A DNA stretch of 64,000 nt from CAADGU01 sp035444285 (GCA_035444285.1 DAOMOK010000005.1:186001-250000), one strand, 5' to 3'. Shown: positions 32,421 through 39,691, numbered from the stretch's first letter. Numbers and translations are program-made. Notes: generated from the letters alone by a model not told the origin.

Positions 32421-33308
32421 ATGGAATCACGCAGTCTACACTCCACCGAAGTTTTTGATACTGACGCGCTCCGCTCCCCCTGGGGGCAGTTGCGGGAGAC
32501 TTTTCGCTACAACTATCTGCTGCGCAACCTGGTGCTGCGTGATGTCAAGGTGCGCTATAAAAATTCGCTCTTGGGCGTGGTGTGGAGCCTGCTCAATCCA
32601 CTGCTGATGATGTTGGTATATACCGTGTTGTTCACTATCTTGCGGCCTAACAATAACATCCAGCAGTTTCACATTTTTATACTGGTGGCGCTCATTCCCT
32701 GGCAGTTTCTGGCTGGCACAGTGTTGGGCGGCACGGTGTCCATTACCCAAAATGCATCACTGGTGAAGAAGGTGTTTTTTCCGCGTCTGTTGCTGCCTAC
32801 CAGCGTCATGCTTTCGCAACTGGTCAATTTTGCACTTTCTTTTGTGGTGTTGGTGGTGTTGCTTTACTTTTCCGGCATAGGCCTGACGCGGTATGTGCTG
32901 TGGGTGCCGGCCATTTTGCTGACACAGATGGTTTTTATGCTGGGGCTGGCGCTGGCGCTGGCGGCGGCACAGACGTTTTACCGAGATACGTTGCAGATTA
33001 TGCAGGTGGTTATTCTGGCCTGGTTTTTTCTAACGCCCATTTTTTACCCATTTGAGGATTTTGCCAGCACCGCCGAGATGATGGGTCTTTCGTTTAATCC
33101 GGCGCGGCTGATGCGCTGGATCAACCCAATGGCCTCGATTGTGGACAGCTACCGCACGGTGTTGTGGGGCACCATGAGCAGTCAGGGGCAGCCGGTGGCC
33201 ATGGACCCGTTGATGCTGGCGCGCACGTTTGTCACGGCCGTGATCACCCTTGTTTTTGGTTATTACCTCTTCAGCAAAACGGAATATCTTTTTGGGGAGA
33301 AATTGTAG
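32421..33308 (+). CDS. ABC-2 type permease for polysaccharide/teichoic acid export
   Basis: 295 residues. The amphipathic N terminus LLRNLVLRDVKVRYKNSLLG and WSLLNPLLMMLVYTVLF is the hallmark of Wzm/TagG permeases. Six hydrophobic segments follow and the loop PIFYPFEDF is typical. It would form the channel half of an ABC exporter that moves lipid-linked polysaccharide across the inner membrane. The partner ATPase (Wzt/TagH) is usually the next gene, but here the next gene is an LCP lipoprotein and no such ATPase appears in the window. It may be encoded elsewhere. Confidence 0.88.
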   Translation: MESRSLHSTEVFDTDALRSPWGQLRETFRYNYLLRNLVLRDVKVRYKNSLLGVVWSLLNPLLMMLVYTVLFTILRPNNNIQQFHIFILVALIPWQFLAGTVLGGTVSITQNASLVKKVFFPRLLLPTSVMLSQLVNFALSFVVLVVLLYFSGIGLTRYVLWVPAILLTQMVFMLGLALALAAAQTFYRDTLQIMQVVILAWFFLTPIFYPFEDFASTAEMMGLSFNPARLMRWINPMASIVDSYRTVLWGTMSSQGQPVAMDPLMLARTFVTAVITLVFGYYLFSKTEYLFGEKL

Positions 33309-33380
33309 GCAGGAGATCAGAGATTGGAAATTTGCCCACTCTATAACCTCCACTCTCTAATCCCCACTCTCGATCGCACC

Positions 33381-34952
33381 ATGTCCCATAAATTCACACA
33401 CATTATCCCGCTCCTTTTGGGCAGCCTTGTTTTATTATTGGCCGGTTGCGCCTCGGCTACGCCCACCCCTTTTCCGACGGTGGTGGTCACGGCCGTGGCC
33501 GTATTGCCAAGCCCCACCAACATGACCACAGACGCGGTGGCCGAAATGTCGGCCACAGAAACAAGCGCGTCACCAACGGAAACGGCCGTGCCGCCTCAAA
33601 CCAGCACTATCGGCCCTTCTCCTACCGCGTCTAATACGCCACGGCCGTCTAACACTCCCACCCGCACCCCGTCGCCCACCGTGACGCCCACTTTCCGGCC
33701 TCAGGTGGCGCCTACACTGGCGGAAACAGGCGCGCCGGTGGAGTTCCGCGAAGGGGTGCCTACGCCTTCTACGGCCGTGCCCTCCCCCGTCCCCACCTTT
33801 GAGACACCGCGCGAGATCACCAATGTTTTGCTGCTCGGCAGCGATACGCCGCTTGGTTCCAGCAGCGTGCGTACAGACACGATGATTATCGTGTCTATTA
33901 ACCATGACAAACAAACGGCCTCTATGGTCTCGCTGCCGCGTGACCTGTACGTGTACCATCCAGGGCGAATCATGGGGCGTTTGAACACGGCCGTGAACCT
34001 GGGCGGCGTCGAGCAGTTGCAACAAACCATCCTCTACAACCTCGGTATACCTATTCACTATTACGCCCAGATTGATTTTGATGGCTTTGAACGCGCCGTA
34101 GACGCCATGGGGGGGGTAGACGTGGCCGTTAGCTGCCGGTTGCAGGATTGGCGGCTCATCTCCCCGGAATTAGACCCCCAGGATGAAGACAACTGGCATC
34201 AATTTGCTTTGGAACCGGGCCTACACCATATGGATGGCGACACGGCTCTCTGGTATGCACGGTCGCGCCTTTCCAGTAATGATTTTGATCGCGGGCGCCG
34301 TCAGCAGCAGCTTCTGCATGCTATGCTGAACCAGGGCGTAGACCTGAATCTGGTGGCGCAGGCCCCCACCATGTGGAACACCTACAAAGATACAGTGGAG
34401 ACTGATATTGATATTGGTCGTCTGCTGCAATTAGCTACGCTGGCCCCCGCCATTCGCCAGAATGGGGTACAGCATCTTTACCTGGCGCGGGGTGTGCAAT
34501 CCTGGACGACGCCGGATGGCGCTTCGGTGCAACTCCCCATTTGGGACGGTGAAGGCAACCTGGGTGAAACATTCAGCCGTCTCTATCGGCCGCCTGCGCT
34601 CAACCGGGCCACCCGCCCGCCCATCACCGTGCAAATTGTGAACGCCAGCGGCAACCCGGACATGGCGCTGCTGGCAGCCGATAACCTGGCCTGGTATGGT
34701 TTCATCCCTGTCATTAGTGAGGAGACACCCGAACCGGCAGCCACCACCCGGTTGGAGTTTTTCCGCGACAATTTCAAAGATGCCTATGACTGGCTGATTA
34801 GCTGGATTTTTGCACGCCGCCGCTCCCAAATTGAGCAGGTGGCCGAACCCGGCGTCACCTACGAATATCGTGTCACCCTGGGCCAGGATTACAACCCCTG
34901 TTTGAATCAGTTTTTGCAACCGCAGGAGTTCCTGCCGGAGAGCGGGGAATAG
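33381..34952 (+). CDS. LytR-CpsA-Psr (LCP) family lipoprotein
   Basis: 523 residues from ATG 33381, chosen because it directly gives a lipoprotein signal: LLLGSLVLLLAGC, with Cys as lipid anchor. A long Thr/Pro/Ser-rich linker (residues 18-140) spans the envelope. The LCP domain follows: TNVLLLGSD, RTDTMIIVSINHDKQTASMVSLPRDLYV, GRLNTAVNLGG, AVDAMGGVDV and the late Arg-rich GRRQQQLLHAML. LCP proteins transfer lipid-linked glycan polymers to cell-wall acceptors. A LytR_C-like domain (ITVQIVNASGNPDMA) begins near residue 415. Next to the polysaccharide permease, it fits the attachment step for the exported polymer. Stop lies just before a hairpin repeat. Confidence 0.88.
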   Translation: MSHKFTHIIPLLLGSLVLLLAGCASATPTPFPTVVVTAVAVLPSPTNMTTDAVAEMSATETSASPTETAVPPQTSTIGPSPTASNTPRPSNTPTRTPSPTVTPTFRPQVAPTLAETGAPVEFREGVPTPSTAVPSPVPTFETPREITNVLLLGSDTPLGSSSVRTDTMIIVSINHDKQTASMVSLPRDLYVYHPGRIMGRLNTAVNLGGVEQLQQTILYNLGIPIHYYAQIDFDGFERAVDAMGGVDVAVSCRLQDWRLISPELDPQDEDNWHQFALEPGLHHMDGDTALWYARSRLSSNDFDRGRRQQQLLHAMLNQGVDLNLVAQAPTMWNTYKDTVETDIDIGRLLQLATLAPAIRQNGVQHLYLARGVQSWTTPDGASVQLPIWDGEGNLGETFSRLYRPPALNRATRPPITVQIVNASGNPDMALLAADNLAWYGFIPVISEETPEPAATTRLEFFRDNFKDAYDWLISWIFARRRSQIEQVAEPGVTYEYRVTLGQDYNPCLNQFLQPQEFLPESGE

Positions 34953-34956
34953 CAGA

Positions 34957-35033
34957 AAGTGAGCAGTTGGCAGTTAGCAGTGAGCAGTTTAATGTACTGC
35001 TTACTGCTAACCGCTCACTGCTCACTGCTCCAA
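34957..35033. repeat. Hairpin repeat, family E (GAGCAGTGAGCAGT), between convergent genes
   Basis: GTGAGCAGT units in one arm pair with ACTGCTTACTGC and ACTGCTCACTGC units in the other. The - strand reading gives the last residues SSEQ and the stop of the arfB gene. Confidence 0.85.
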
Positions 35034-35476
35034 TGTTGGCGTCCCCTTTTTTTTTCACTTTGTTTGCGTTTTTGGGAGAGGCGTTTTTCTACGGCCGTGC
35101 GGCTCGGCCGTGTCTTTTTGCGTGGTCTGGTGGGGCGCAGCGCCTGCGCCAGCAGCGTTTGGAAACGGGCCAGCGCCAACTCTCGGTTTTGTAATTGACT
35201 GCGGGCCGTCTGCGCCTGGATTTGCAGTACCCCCTCATTGTCAATCCGGTTTGCCAACTTTTCTAAGATCATGGCGCGTTGTTCTTCCGTCAGGCTGGGG
35301 GAATGAGCCACGTCAAATAGCAGGGTAGCTTTGGTAGCCGTCTTATTCACATGCTGCCCCCCCGGCCCACTGCTGCCGGAAAAGCGGAAGCCAATCTCCG
35401 CCAGCGGGATATGCAATTGAGTGTTAATGATGATAGTTGTAGCCTCATCCATGCCCTCAACGCTAAACGAATTCAT
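35015..35476 (-). CDS. arfB: Peptidyl-tRNA hydrolase ArfB (ribosome rescue)
   Basis: 153 residues. The GGQ loop FSGSSGPGGQHVNKTATKATL is the catalytic signature of class I release-factor-like hydrolases without codon recognition. The C-terminal tail is highly basic (RPRKKTRPSRTAVEKRLSQK), as in ArfB/YaeJ, where it enters the empty mRNA channel of stalled ribosomes. It releases peptides from ribosomes lacking a stop codon. I chose ATG 35476 (MNSFSVEGMDEATT); a TTG four codons upstream or an ATG at 35452 with a GAGG site are alternatives. The last four residues are read from the intergenic repeat. Confidence 0.9.
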   Translation of the reverse strand: MNSFSVEGMDEATTIIINTQLHIPLAEIGFRFSGSSGPGGQHVNKTATKATLLFDVAHSPSLTEEQRAMILEKLANRIDNEGVLQIQAQTARSQLQNRELALARFQTLLAQALRPTRPRKKTRPSRTAVEKRLSQKRKQSEKKRGRQHWSSEQ

Positions 35477-35556
35477 GCCGGTCGGCAACCTTTTCTTACA
35501 TTTGGTTGAATCCGGGTGACTACAGGCTAAAATCAGTTCAGGAGTAAAGGCTTTTG

Positions 35557-36045
35557 ATGTTTTTTAATCAGTTCTCTGGTGTATTTATCTATTTGCTGCT
35601 GGGCAGTGGGCTGCTGGCGGTTGTTTTATGGCGGATCCACCCAGAGAAACGGCGGGTGGGGCTGTTAGTGGGCACGGCCGTCCTCCTCTTTGGCGGTTTG
35701 ATCATCTTCCGGCCGGAAACGGGTGGCGTCACGGCCGTGACTGCCCAACAATCAGTGGCTGCCGCCGACGGCCGTCCCGTCCTCCTGGAACTCTACTCTG
35801 ACTACTGACTGGCCTGCCGCCGGGCAAAGCCTGTCGTGGACAGGTTGGCTGCTGAATGGGGCGACCGCGTGACAGTGCTGCGTGTGAATGTGCAAGACCC
35901 CACCGCCCAACCGCTGTTGGCGGAACTCAACTTTCGTTTTACGCCCACGTTTATACTCTTTGATGGCGACGGCCGTGAAATCTGGCGCACTAATGGCGTC
36001 ATTGACCCGGATGAAGTGAATGAAAAACTCGAACTTAATCCGTAA
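35557..36045 (+). CDS. Membrane-anchored thioredoxin-like protein, candidate selenoprotein (in-frame TGA at 35806)
   Basis: ATG 35557 follows an AAAGG site. Two hydrophobic segments (FSGVFIYLLLGSGLLAVVLW and VGLLVGTAVLLFGGLIIF) enclose a basic HPEKRR loop, which by the positive-inside rule puts the C-terminal domain outside the cytoplasm. Then comes VLLELYSDY, a TGA at 35806-35808 (residue 84), and LACRRAKPVVDRLA in the same frame, continuing 79 codons to TAA. Thioredoxins have CxxC at exactly this site, so TGA replaces the first Cys to give U-x-x-C. Downstream, FRFTPTFILFDGDGREI contains the thioredoxin cis-Pro. A stem-loop at 35828-35846 could be the SECIS. Alternatives are a Cys-to-stop mutation or a sequencing error. 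Function would be disulfide exchange or peroxide reduction. Confidence 0.72.
35828..35846 (+). promoter_or_regulatory. SECIS-like stem-loop downstream of the in-frame TGA
   Basis: Stem AGCCTGTC / GACAGGTT (six Watson-Crick G-C/A-U pairs next to the loop plus a G-U and an A-U) with apical loop GTG. The first loop base, G, lies 28 nt after the TGA. Known bacterial SECIS elements have an apical loop roughly 16-37 nt after UGA with a G among its first two bases, which fits. A closer, weaker stem (GGC...GCC) is also possible. Confidence 0.55.
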
Positions 36046-37042
36046 GCCGTATGCCGTAAGCCGTGATCCGATTACGGCTCCCGGATCACGCATCACGCAT
36101 CACGTCCATATCTTTTTTATGGATGGCGTGGGCCTGGGCACGGCCGACCCGGATGTGAACCCATTTGTGATGGCGCATATGCCCTATTTCAGCGGGTTGT
36201 TTGGCCAGAAGTGGTACGTGCCGGACGGCCGTCTGTCTACCCCCTACGCCACCCTCATTCCCACCGACGCTAACCTGGGGCTGCCCGGCAAACCACAGAG
36301 CGCCACCGGGCAGGCGGCCATCCTCACCGGGCGCAATGTACCCCAACTCATTGGCGAACATTATGGCCCCAAACCGAACCAGGCGGTGCGGGATGTGATG
36401 GCGCAGGGGACGCTGTTTTCGGAGGTGACGGCCGTGGGCGGCCGCGCCGCGCTCCTTTCCCCGTACCCACAAGGCTATTTTGACGCTATCGAGAGCGGTA
36501 AACGGCTCTATTCCTCGGTGCCGCTGGCCGCTACGGCAGCGGGGTTGGCCTTGATGACGGCGGATGATTTGCGGCACGGCCGTGCTGTCAGCCCTGATTT
36601 CACAGGGCAAGGCTGGCGCGACTTTTTGGGCTACACCGATATTCCCGTCTATACGCCTTTTGAAGCCGGGCAGCAGTTGGCCCGCCTGGCGCGTGATTAC
36701 CATTTCAGCTTCTTTGAGCACTGGCCCAGTGACCGCGCCGGGCATCGCGGCTCATTAGCCGAAGCCGCCCGCCACCTGGAATTGATTGACGCTGCTCTGG
36801 GTGGCTTGATCGAGACCTGGAACCAGGAGAATGAAACCGGCCTGCTTATCATTACCAGCGATCATGGTAATATTGAAGAAAAGGGCCACCGCCAGCACAC
36901 GCGCAACCCGGTACCCACCATCCTGGTTGGTCCCGGCCATGCGGGACTGGCGGCCGAAATCAAAAATTTGACGGATATTGCTCAAACTGTGCGCCATTTT
37001 TTGAGACTGGGAGATTGGGAGACTGAGAGATTGGGTGAGTAA
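36020..37042 (+). CDS. Alkaline phosphatase superfamily metalloenzyme, phosphoglycerate mutase-like
   Basis: 340 residues if ATG 36020 is used, which overlaps the thioredoxin gene by 26 nt. The first metal site is FFMDGVGLG and the second ITSDHGNIEEKGHRQHTRNP, both typical of cofactor-independent phosphoglycerate mutase-like enzymes. SATGQAAILTGRN holds the nucleophile Ser/Thr region. The lack of a long inserted transferase domain points to a general metalloenzyme rather than a housekeeping GpmI. Residues 7-29 are read from a hairpin repeat, so the native start may have been displaced; ATG 36119 would lose the first beta strand. The C-terminal GDWETERLGE also comes from a repeat (37003-37035). 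Confidence 0.8.
   Translation: MKNSNLIRKPYAVSRDPITAPGSRITHHVHIFFMDGVGLGTADPDVNPFVMAHMPYFSGLFGQKWYVPDGRLSTPYATLIPTDANLGLPGKPQSATGQAAILTGRNVPQLIGEHYGPKPNQAVRDVMAQGTLFSEVTAVGGRAALLSPYPQGYFDAIESGKRLYSSVPLAATAAGLALMTADDLRHGRAVSPDFTGQGWRDFLGYTDIPVYTPFEAGQQLARLARDYHFSFFEHWPSDRAGHRGSLAEAARHLELIDAALGGLIETWNQENETGLLIITSDHGNIEEKGHRQHTRNPVPTILVGPGHAGLAAEIKNLTDIAQTVRHFLRLGDWETERLGE
36037..36107. repeat. Hairpin repeat (GTAAGCCGTATGCCGTAAGCC / ATCACGCATCACG) under overlapping gene ends
   Basis: Tandem CCGTAAG and CCGTGAT units face ATTACGG and CATCACG units. It supplies the stop (CGTAA) of the thioredoxin-like gene and is translated in the N terminus of the next gene. Confidence 0.85.
37003..37035. repeat. 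GAGACTGGGAGATTGGGAGA repeat (family F) in a gene end
   Basis: Tandem GGGAGATT/GAGAGATT units code for the C-terminal LRLGDWETERLGE of the phosphomutase-like protein. The complementary CAATCTCTC arm seen in other copies is missing here. Confidence 0.8.
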
Positions 37043-37078
37043 TGTAATTCATAATTCATAATTCCAGAGGAGGAGTAT

Positions 37079-37576
37079 ATGACTGTTTTATCAGACGATT
37101 ACCGCGATGTGTTACGCCATTTTCCGGCGGGGGTGACCATTGTTACCGTAACAGCGCCAGAACAACCACAACCACATGGACTGACGGTCTCGGCCTTTGC
37201 CTCCATTTCGCCCACCCCCCCTTTGGTCATGATTGCTATTGACCATCGCGGGTTAGGCCATGAGATGTTTGAAATGGATGGCGCTGTTTTCGCCGTCAAT
37301 ATCCTGGCGGAGGAGCAAGTTGATTTGTCCAACCGTTTTGCCTGGATCAAGGATGAAGACCGGTTTGCGATGGGGGAGTGGGACACGGCCGTGACCGGCG
37401 CACCCATCCTCAAGAATGCGTTAGCGTGGGTGGACTGTACCATACACGGCCGTATAGTTGCCGGCACCCACACCATCTACATCGGCGAAGTGCAGGCCAG
37501 CGGCGTGCCCCGCCCGGACGAGTTGCCCCTCATCTACTGGAATCGCGGCTACCGCAAACTGGCGCGGATGGAGTAG
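37079..37576 (+). CDS. Flavin reductase-like (FMN-binding) protein
   Basis: 165 residues with a strong AGAGGAGGAG ribosome-binding site. The split-barrel flavin reductase pattern is clear: FPAGVTIVTV, GLTVSAFASISPTPPLVMIAI, FAVNILAEEQVDLSNRFA and a late HTIYIGEVQASG plus YWNRGYRKL. Such proteins reduce FMN or FAD with NAD(P)H for a partner monooxygenase, or bind flavin on their own. No monooxygenase gene is next to it, so the electron acceptor is unknown. It is a cytoplasmic dimer by family analogy. The gene is followed by repeats and the split tRNA gene. Confidence 0.88.
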   Translation: MTVLSDDYRDVLRHFPAGVTIVTVTAPEQPQPHGLTVSAFASISPTPPLVMIAIDHRGLGHEMFEMDGAVFAVNILAEEQVDLSNRFAWIKDEDRFAMGEWDTAVTGAPILKNALAWVDCTIHGRIVAGTHTIYIGEVQASGVPRPDELPLIYWNRGYRKLARME

Positions 37577-37596
37577 TTGCCCAAATTGCTGGTTTT

Positions 37597-37670
37597 GAGG
37601 TTAGGAGATTAAGAGATTGACGTTGCTTAAATCTCCCAATCCCCCAATCTCTCAATCTCTCAATCTCATC
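37597..37670. repeat. Intergenic hairpin repeat, family F
   Basis: GGAGATTAAGAGATTG in the 5' arm faces AATCTCCCAATC, CAATCTCTCAATCTC in the 3' arm. A classical U-run is absent. Confidence 0.8.
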
Positions 37671-37740
37671 CTTCAAAAATCTGCTCCATTTCGATTAACT
37701 CAAGTCATTGGTGATACGTTTTTTTGTTGATGCGCCGGCC

Positions 37741-37804
37741 AGTGCCAGACAAGGGGCGGAACCATTTCGGCTAACCAGAGATGAACAGCCCCTTGCCTGG
37801 CACT
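37741..37804. repeat. AGTGCCAG-type inverted repeat, family I
   Basis: AGTGCCAGACAAGGGGC at 37741-37757 pairs with GCCCCTTGCCTGGCACT at 37788-37804, 16 of 17 positions. A relative is at 56831-56893. It lies 26 nt upstream of the split tRNA gene. Confidence 0.85.
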
Positions 37805-37863
37805 ACTTCTCAGTTTAGAATTCAGGCAAGCCCCAGTAGCTCAATGGACAGAGCATCGGACTT

Positions 37864-38486
37864 TAACAAAGGAGCCTCTATAACAGAAACAGAATGTATA
37901 GAGTGAACGGCGCCGTATCGGTGAACCCTAAATGTCAAGGATGCGACATATGGCAACACCGAGGAAACCATAGGTCACCAAAATGAGAAAGCATCATACT
38001 AAAACAAAAGGCGATCTAGGTGTATTGAAGGCACAGTGCGCTTTGGCAGAACAAGGATTTATGGTTCTTGTTCCCCAAACTGAACATTCCGAATTTGATC
38101 TGGTTGGTTATAAAAACGGCAAATTTGTCAGGATTCAGGTGAAGTATCGAAGTATGGATAAACATGGCACGTTGCAGGTTCATTTTCGTTCGACCTGGGC
38201 AGACAGCAACGGTCTCCATGCTTCGCCACTTAACAAAAACGAAGTAGATGTATATTGCATCTATTGTTCTGATACAGACAAATGCTATTTTTTTGATCAC
38301 AACATGTTTGGGAAATCAGTAGCACTAAGGGTAGATACGCCAAAAAATAATCAGAGACAGAATGTTCATTTTGCCGACGATTATTTGCGGGTTCCGTAGA
38401 GACTAGACGCGCCGCACCTGTGATGGTGAAGGTATAGTCCAGACCACAAACATTTTTCAAATGGCAGTGAAAGCTGTAGTGGTACG
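37864..38486 (+). ncRNA. Group I intron (IC3-like) in the tRNA-Arg anticodon loop
   Basis: 623 nt with the conserved core. The R segment GTAGAGACTAGACG is at 38396-38409 and the S segment AAGGTATAGTCC at 38429-38440. Upstream, TCGGTGAACCCTAAATG and TATGGCAACACCGAGG correspond to the P4-P6 strands. These match the Azoarcus tRNA-Ile intron layout, hence subgroup IC3. P2 is CTCTATA/TATAGAG (37876-37882 / 37897-37903). A 3-bp guide GAG at 37872-37874 can pair with exon CUU, with the required U-G wobble at the 5' splice site. The last base is the terminal G at 38486. An endonuclease gene occupies the P6-side loop. Confidence 0.88.
37983..38399 (+). CDS. Intron-encoded PD-(D/E)XK homing endonuclease
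   Basis: 138 residues, start ATG 37983, wholly within the tRNA intron. The core SEFDLVGYKNGKFVRIQVKY has the layout of the PD-(D/E)XK nuclease fold: Asp in the first strand, then Q-V-K at the second, with an earlier Glu/Gln helix (GVLKAQCALAEQGF). The family is the group I intron nuclease clan related to I-Ssp6803I and PDDEXK_5. It should cut intronless tRNA-Arg alleles and promote intron homing. The stop TAG overlaps the intron's R segment, so the coding sequence and ribozyme core share bases. The gene is visibly more A/T-rich than its neighbours, as expected for mobile DNA. Confidence 0.82.
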   Translation: MRKHHTKTKGDLGVLKAQCALAEQGFMVLVPQTEHSEFDLVGYKNGKFVRIQVKYRSMDKHGTLQVHFRSTWADSNGLHASPLNKNEVDVYCIYCSDTDKCYFFDHNMFGKSVALRVDTPKNNQRQNVHFADDYLRVP

Positions 38487-38527
38487 CTAATCCGATGGTT
38501 GGGGGTTCGATTCCCTCCTGGGGTATT

Positions 38528-38611
38528 CAATAGGAGATTGGGAGACTGAGAGATTGATTATGGAGATTGGTCAGTCTCTCGATCTCTCACTCTCTTAATC
38601 TCCTCTTCTAA
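38528..38611. repeat. Hairpin repeat, family F, after the tRNA
   Basis: AGGAGATTGGGAGACTGAG in the 5' arm faces CTCTCACTCTCTTAATCTCCT in the 3' arm. It begins just after the tRNA 3' end and may protect or terminate the transcript. Confidence 0.8.
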
Positions 38612-38622
38612 GGCACATATTC

Positions 38623-39621
38623 ATGATTCTCCTCACCGGGGCGACAGGCTTTTTAGGGCACAACCTGGTACCACAACTGGTTGCCGCCGGATATAAAGTG
38701 CGGGCACTGGTGCGCCCCACTAGCGATTCCCGTTTCTTGCAAGAATTAGGGGCGGAACTGGCCTTTACTGACGACATTACCGATGGCTATGCCGCGTTGC
38801 AAGCGATGAAAGGGTGTCGCCAGGTGATACACGCCGCCGGGCTGTTCCGTTTTTGGGGGGATGCGCATCTGTTCTGGCAGACAAACGTGGGGGGGACTAC
38901 GGCCGTGCTCAACGCCGCCCTCACCGAACAGGTAGAAAAATTCATCTACATCTCCTCCATCGCCGTCGTTGGTCGCACCCCCACCCAGGCCATCATTGAC
39001 GAAAACACCATTTGCCGCCCGCAAGAGCCGTACCAGCTTTCCAAGCTCGAAGCTGAAACCCGTGTTCTGGCTTATCACAATGAAGGGTTGCCCTCCATCG
39101 TACTGCGGCCTGGCGCATTTTATGGCCCCTGGGGACGCTACGCTTTCAACCGTCTTTTTTTTGAAGAGCCGCTCAAGGGGTGGCGCATCAAAGTAGACGG
39201 CGGCCAACATATCATTTTCCCCGTCTTTGTGCCCGACGTAGCCCAGGGGATTATGCTGGCGCTGGCCAAGGGGCGTCCGGGGGAAATATACAATATCTGC
39301 GGCCGTTCCCTGACACACAACGAAGCCAACGCTATTGTCAGCGACCTGGCGGGTATCCATCGCTGGCGCATCAACATGCCCACCTGGGTGGTGCTGGCGC
39401 TGGCGCGTAACTGGACGCGCCTCTCGCAGGTAACCCGCAAAGAGCCGTTCTATCCCATCAACATGGCCCCCTACGTCTTTCAGGATTGGCCCGTCTCTAT
39501 CGAAAAAGCAGAGCGGGAACTTGGTTTTGTGCCCACCCCCTTTACCGAAGGCGCCTGCCAGACTATCAAATGGTACAAAGAACACGGCATCTTGAAATTA
39601 CGCCGCTTCAAAGGTTCGTAG
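38623..39621 (+). CDS. NAD-dependent epimerase/dehydratase, extended/atypical SDR
   Basis: 332 residues from ATG 38623. The N terminus MILLTGATGFLGHNLVPQL is the Rossmann NAD(P) loop (GATGFLG). The catalytic pair is YQLSK (Tyr and Lys), with Ser from YISSIAVVG, and the family FYGPWGRYAFN segment follows. Members act on nucleotide sugars, dihydroflavonol-like alcohols or sterols. A paralogue is at 43642-44733. The C-terminal QTIKWYKEHGIL is the usual closing helix. There is no direct substrate evidence. A tandem hairpin repeat follows the stop. Confidence 0.87.
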   Translation: MILLTGATGFLGHNLVPQLVAAGYKVRALVRPTSDSRFLQELGAELAFTDDITDGYAALQAMKGCRQVIHAAGLFRFWGDAHLFWQTNVGGTTAVLNAALTEQVEKFIYISSIAVVGRTPTQAIIDENTICRPQEPYQLSKLEAETRVLAYHNEGLPSIVLRPGAFYGPWGRYAFNRLFFEEPLKGWRIKVDGGQHIIFPVFVPDVAQGIMLALAKGRPGEIYNICGRSLTHNEANAIVSDLAGIHRWRINMPTWVVLALARNWTRLSQVTRKEPFYPINMAPYVFQDWPVSIEKAERELGFVPTPFTEGACQTIKWYKEHGILKLRRFKGS

Positions 39622-39675
39622 TTCGTAGTAGGCGATTTATCGCCGTAGGAAGGCGATAAATCGCCTACTACGAAC
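39621..39675. repeat. Intergenic hairpin repeat, family C (GTAGTAGGCGATTTATCGCC)
   Basis: GTTCGTAGTAGGCGATTTAT at the left and ATAAATCGCCTACTACGAAC at the right form an almost perfect long stem. The same element is at 48576-48626, and shorter forms are at 47411-47443, 2642-2695 and 28397-28428. Confidence 0.9.
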
Positions 39676-39691
39676 AGGCAGGGGAGGAAAA

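Larger units (their letters stand above)
37830..38525 (+). tRNA. tRNA-Arg(UCU) split by a group I intron
   Basis: 5' exon 37830-37863 and 3' exon 38487-38525. Acceptor GCCCCAG pairs with CTGGGGT; D stem GCTC/GAGC; anticodon stem TCGGA/TCCGA; T stem GGGGG/CCCTC around TTCGATT. Joining the exons after U34 gives the anticodon loop CUUCUAA, so the anticodon is UCU (Arg), and a 73-nt tRNA with discriminator A; CCA is not encoded. The exon 1 end in U and intron end in G follow group I rules. A split one base later would give UUU (Lys), but the intron would then not end in G and the AATGGACAGAGCA D-arm fits Arg. Confidence 0.88.

Noticed and set aside
35806..35808. TGA as a reassigned sense codon for the whole genome
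   Set aside because: Several well-bounded genes here end in TGA, for example at 2619, 6683 and 8739.
35811..35831. GGCCTGCC...GGGCAAAGCC stem as the SECIS
   Set aside because: Its loop begins only about 11 nt after the TGA and the stem has an internal bulge; the stem at 35828-35846 fits the known distance better.
37861..38487. Reading the split tRNA as tRNA-Lys(UUU)
   Set aside because: It needs the intron to end one base after the terminal G and gives an intron starting AA; the Arg(UCU) reading fits the U/G splice rule and the D-arm.
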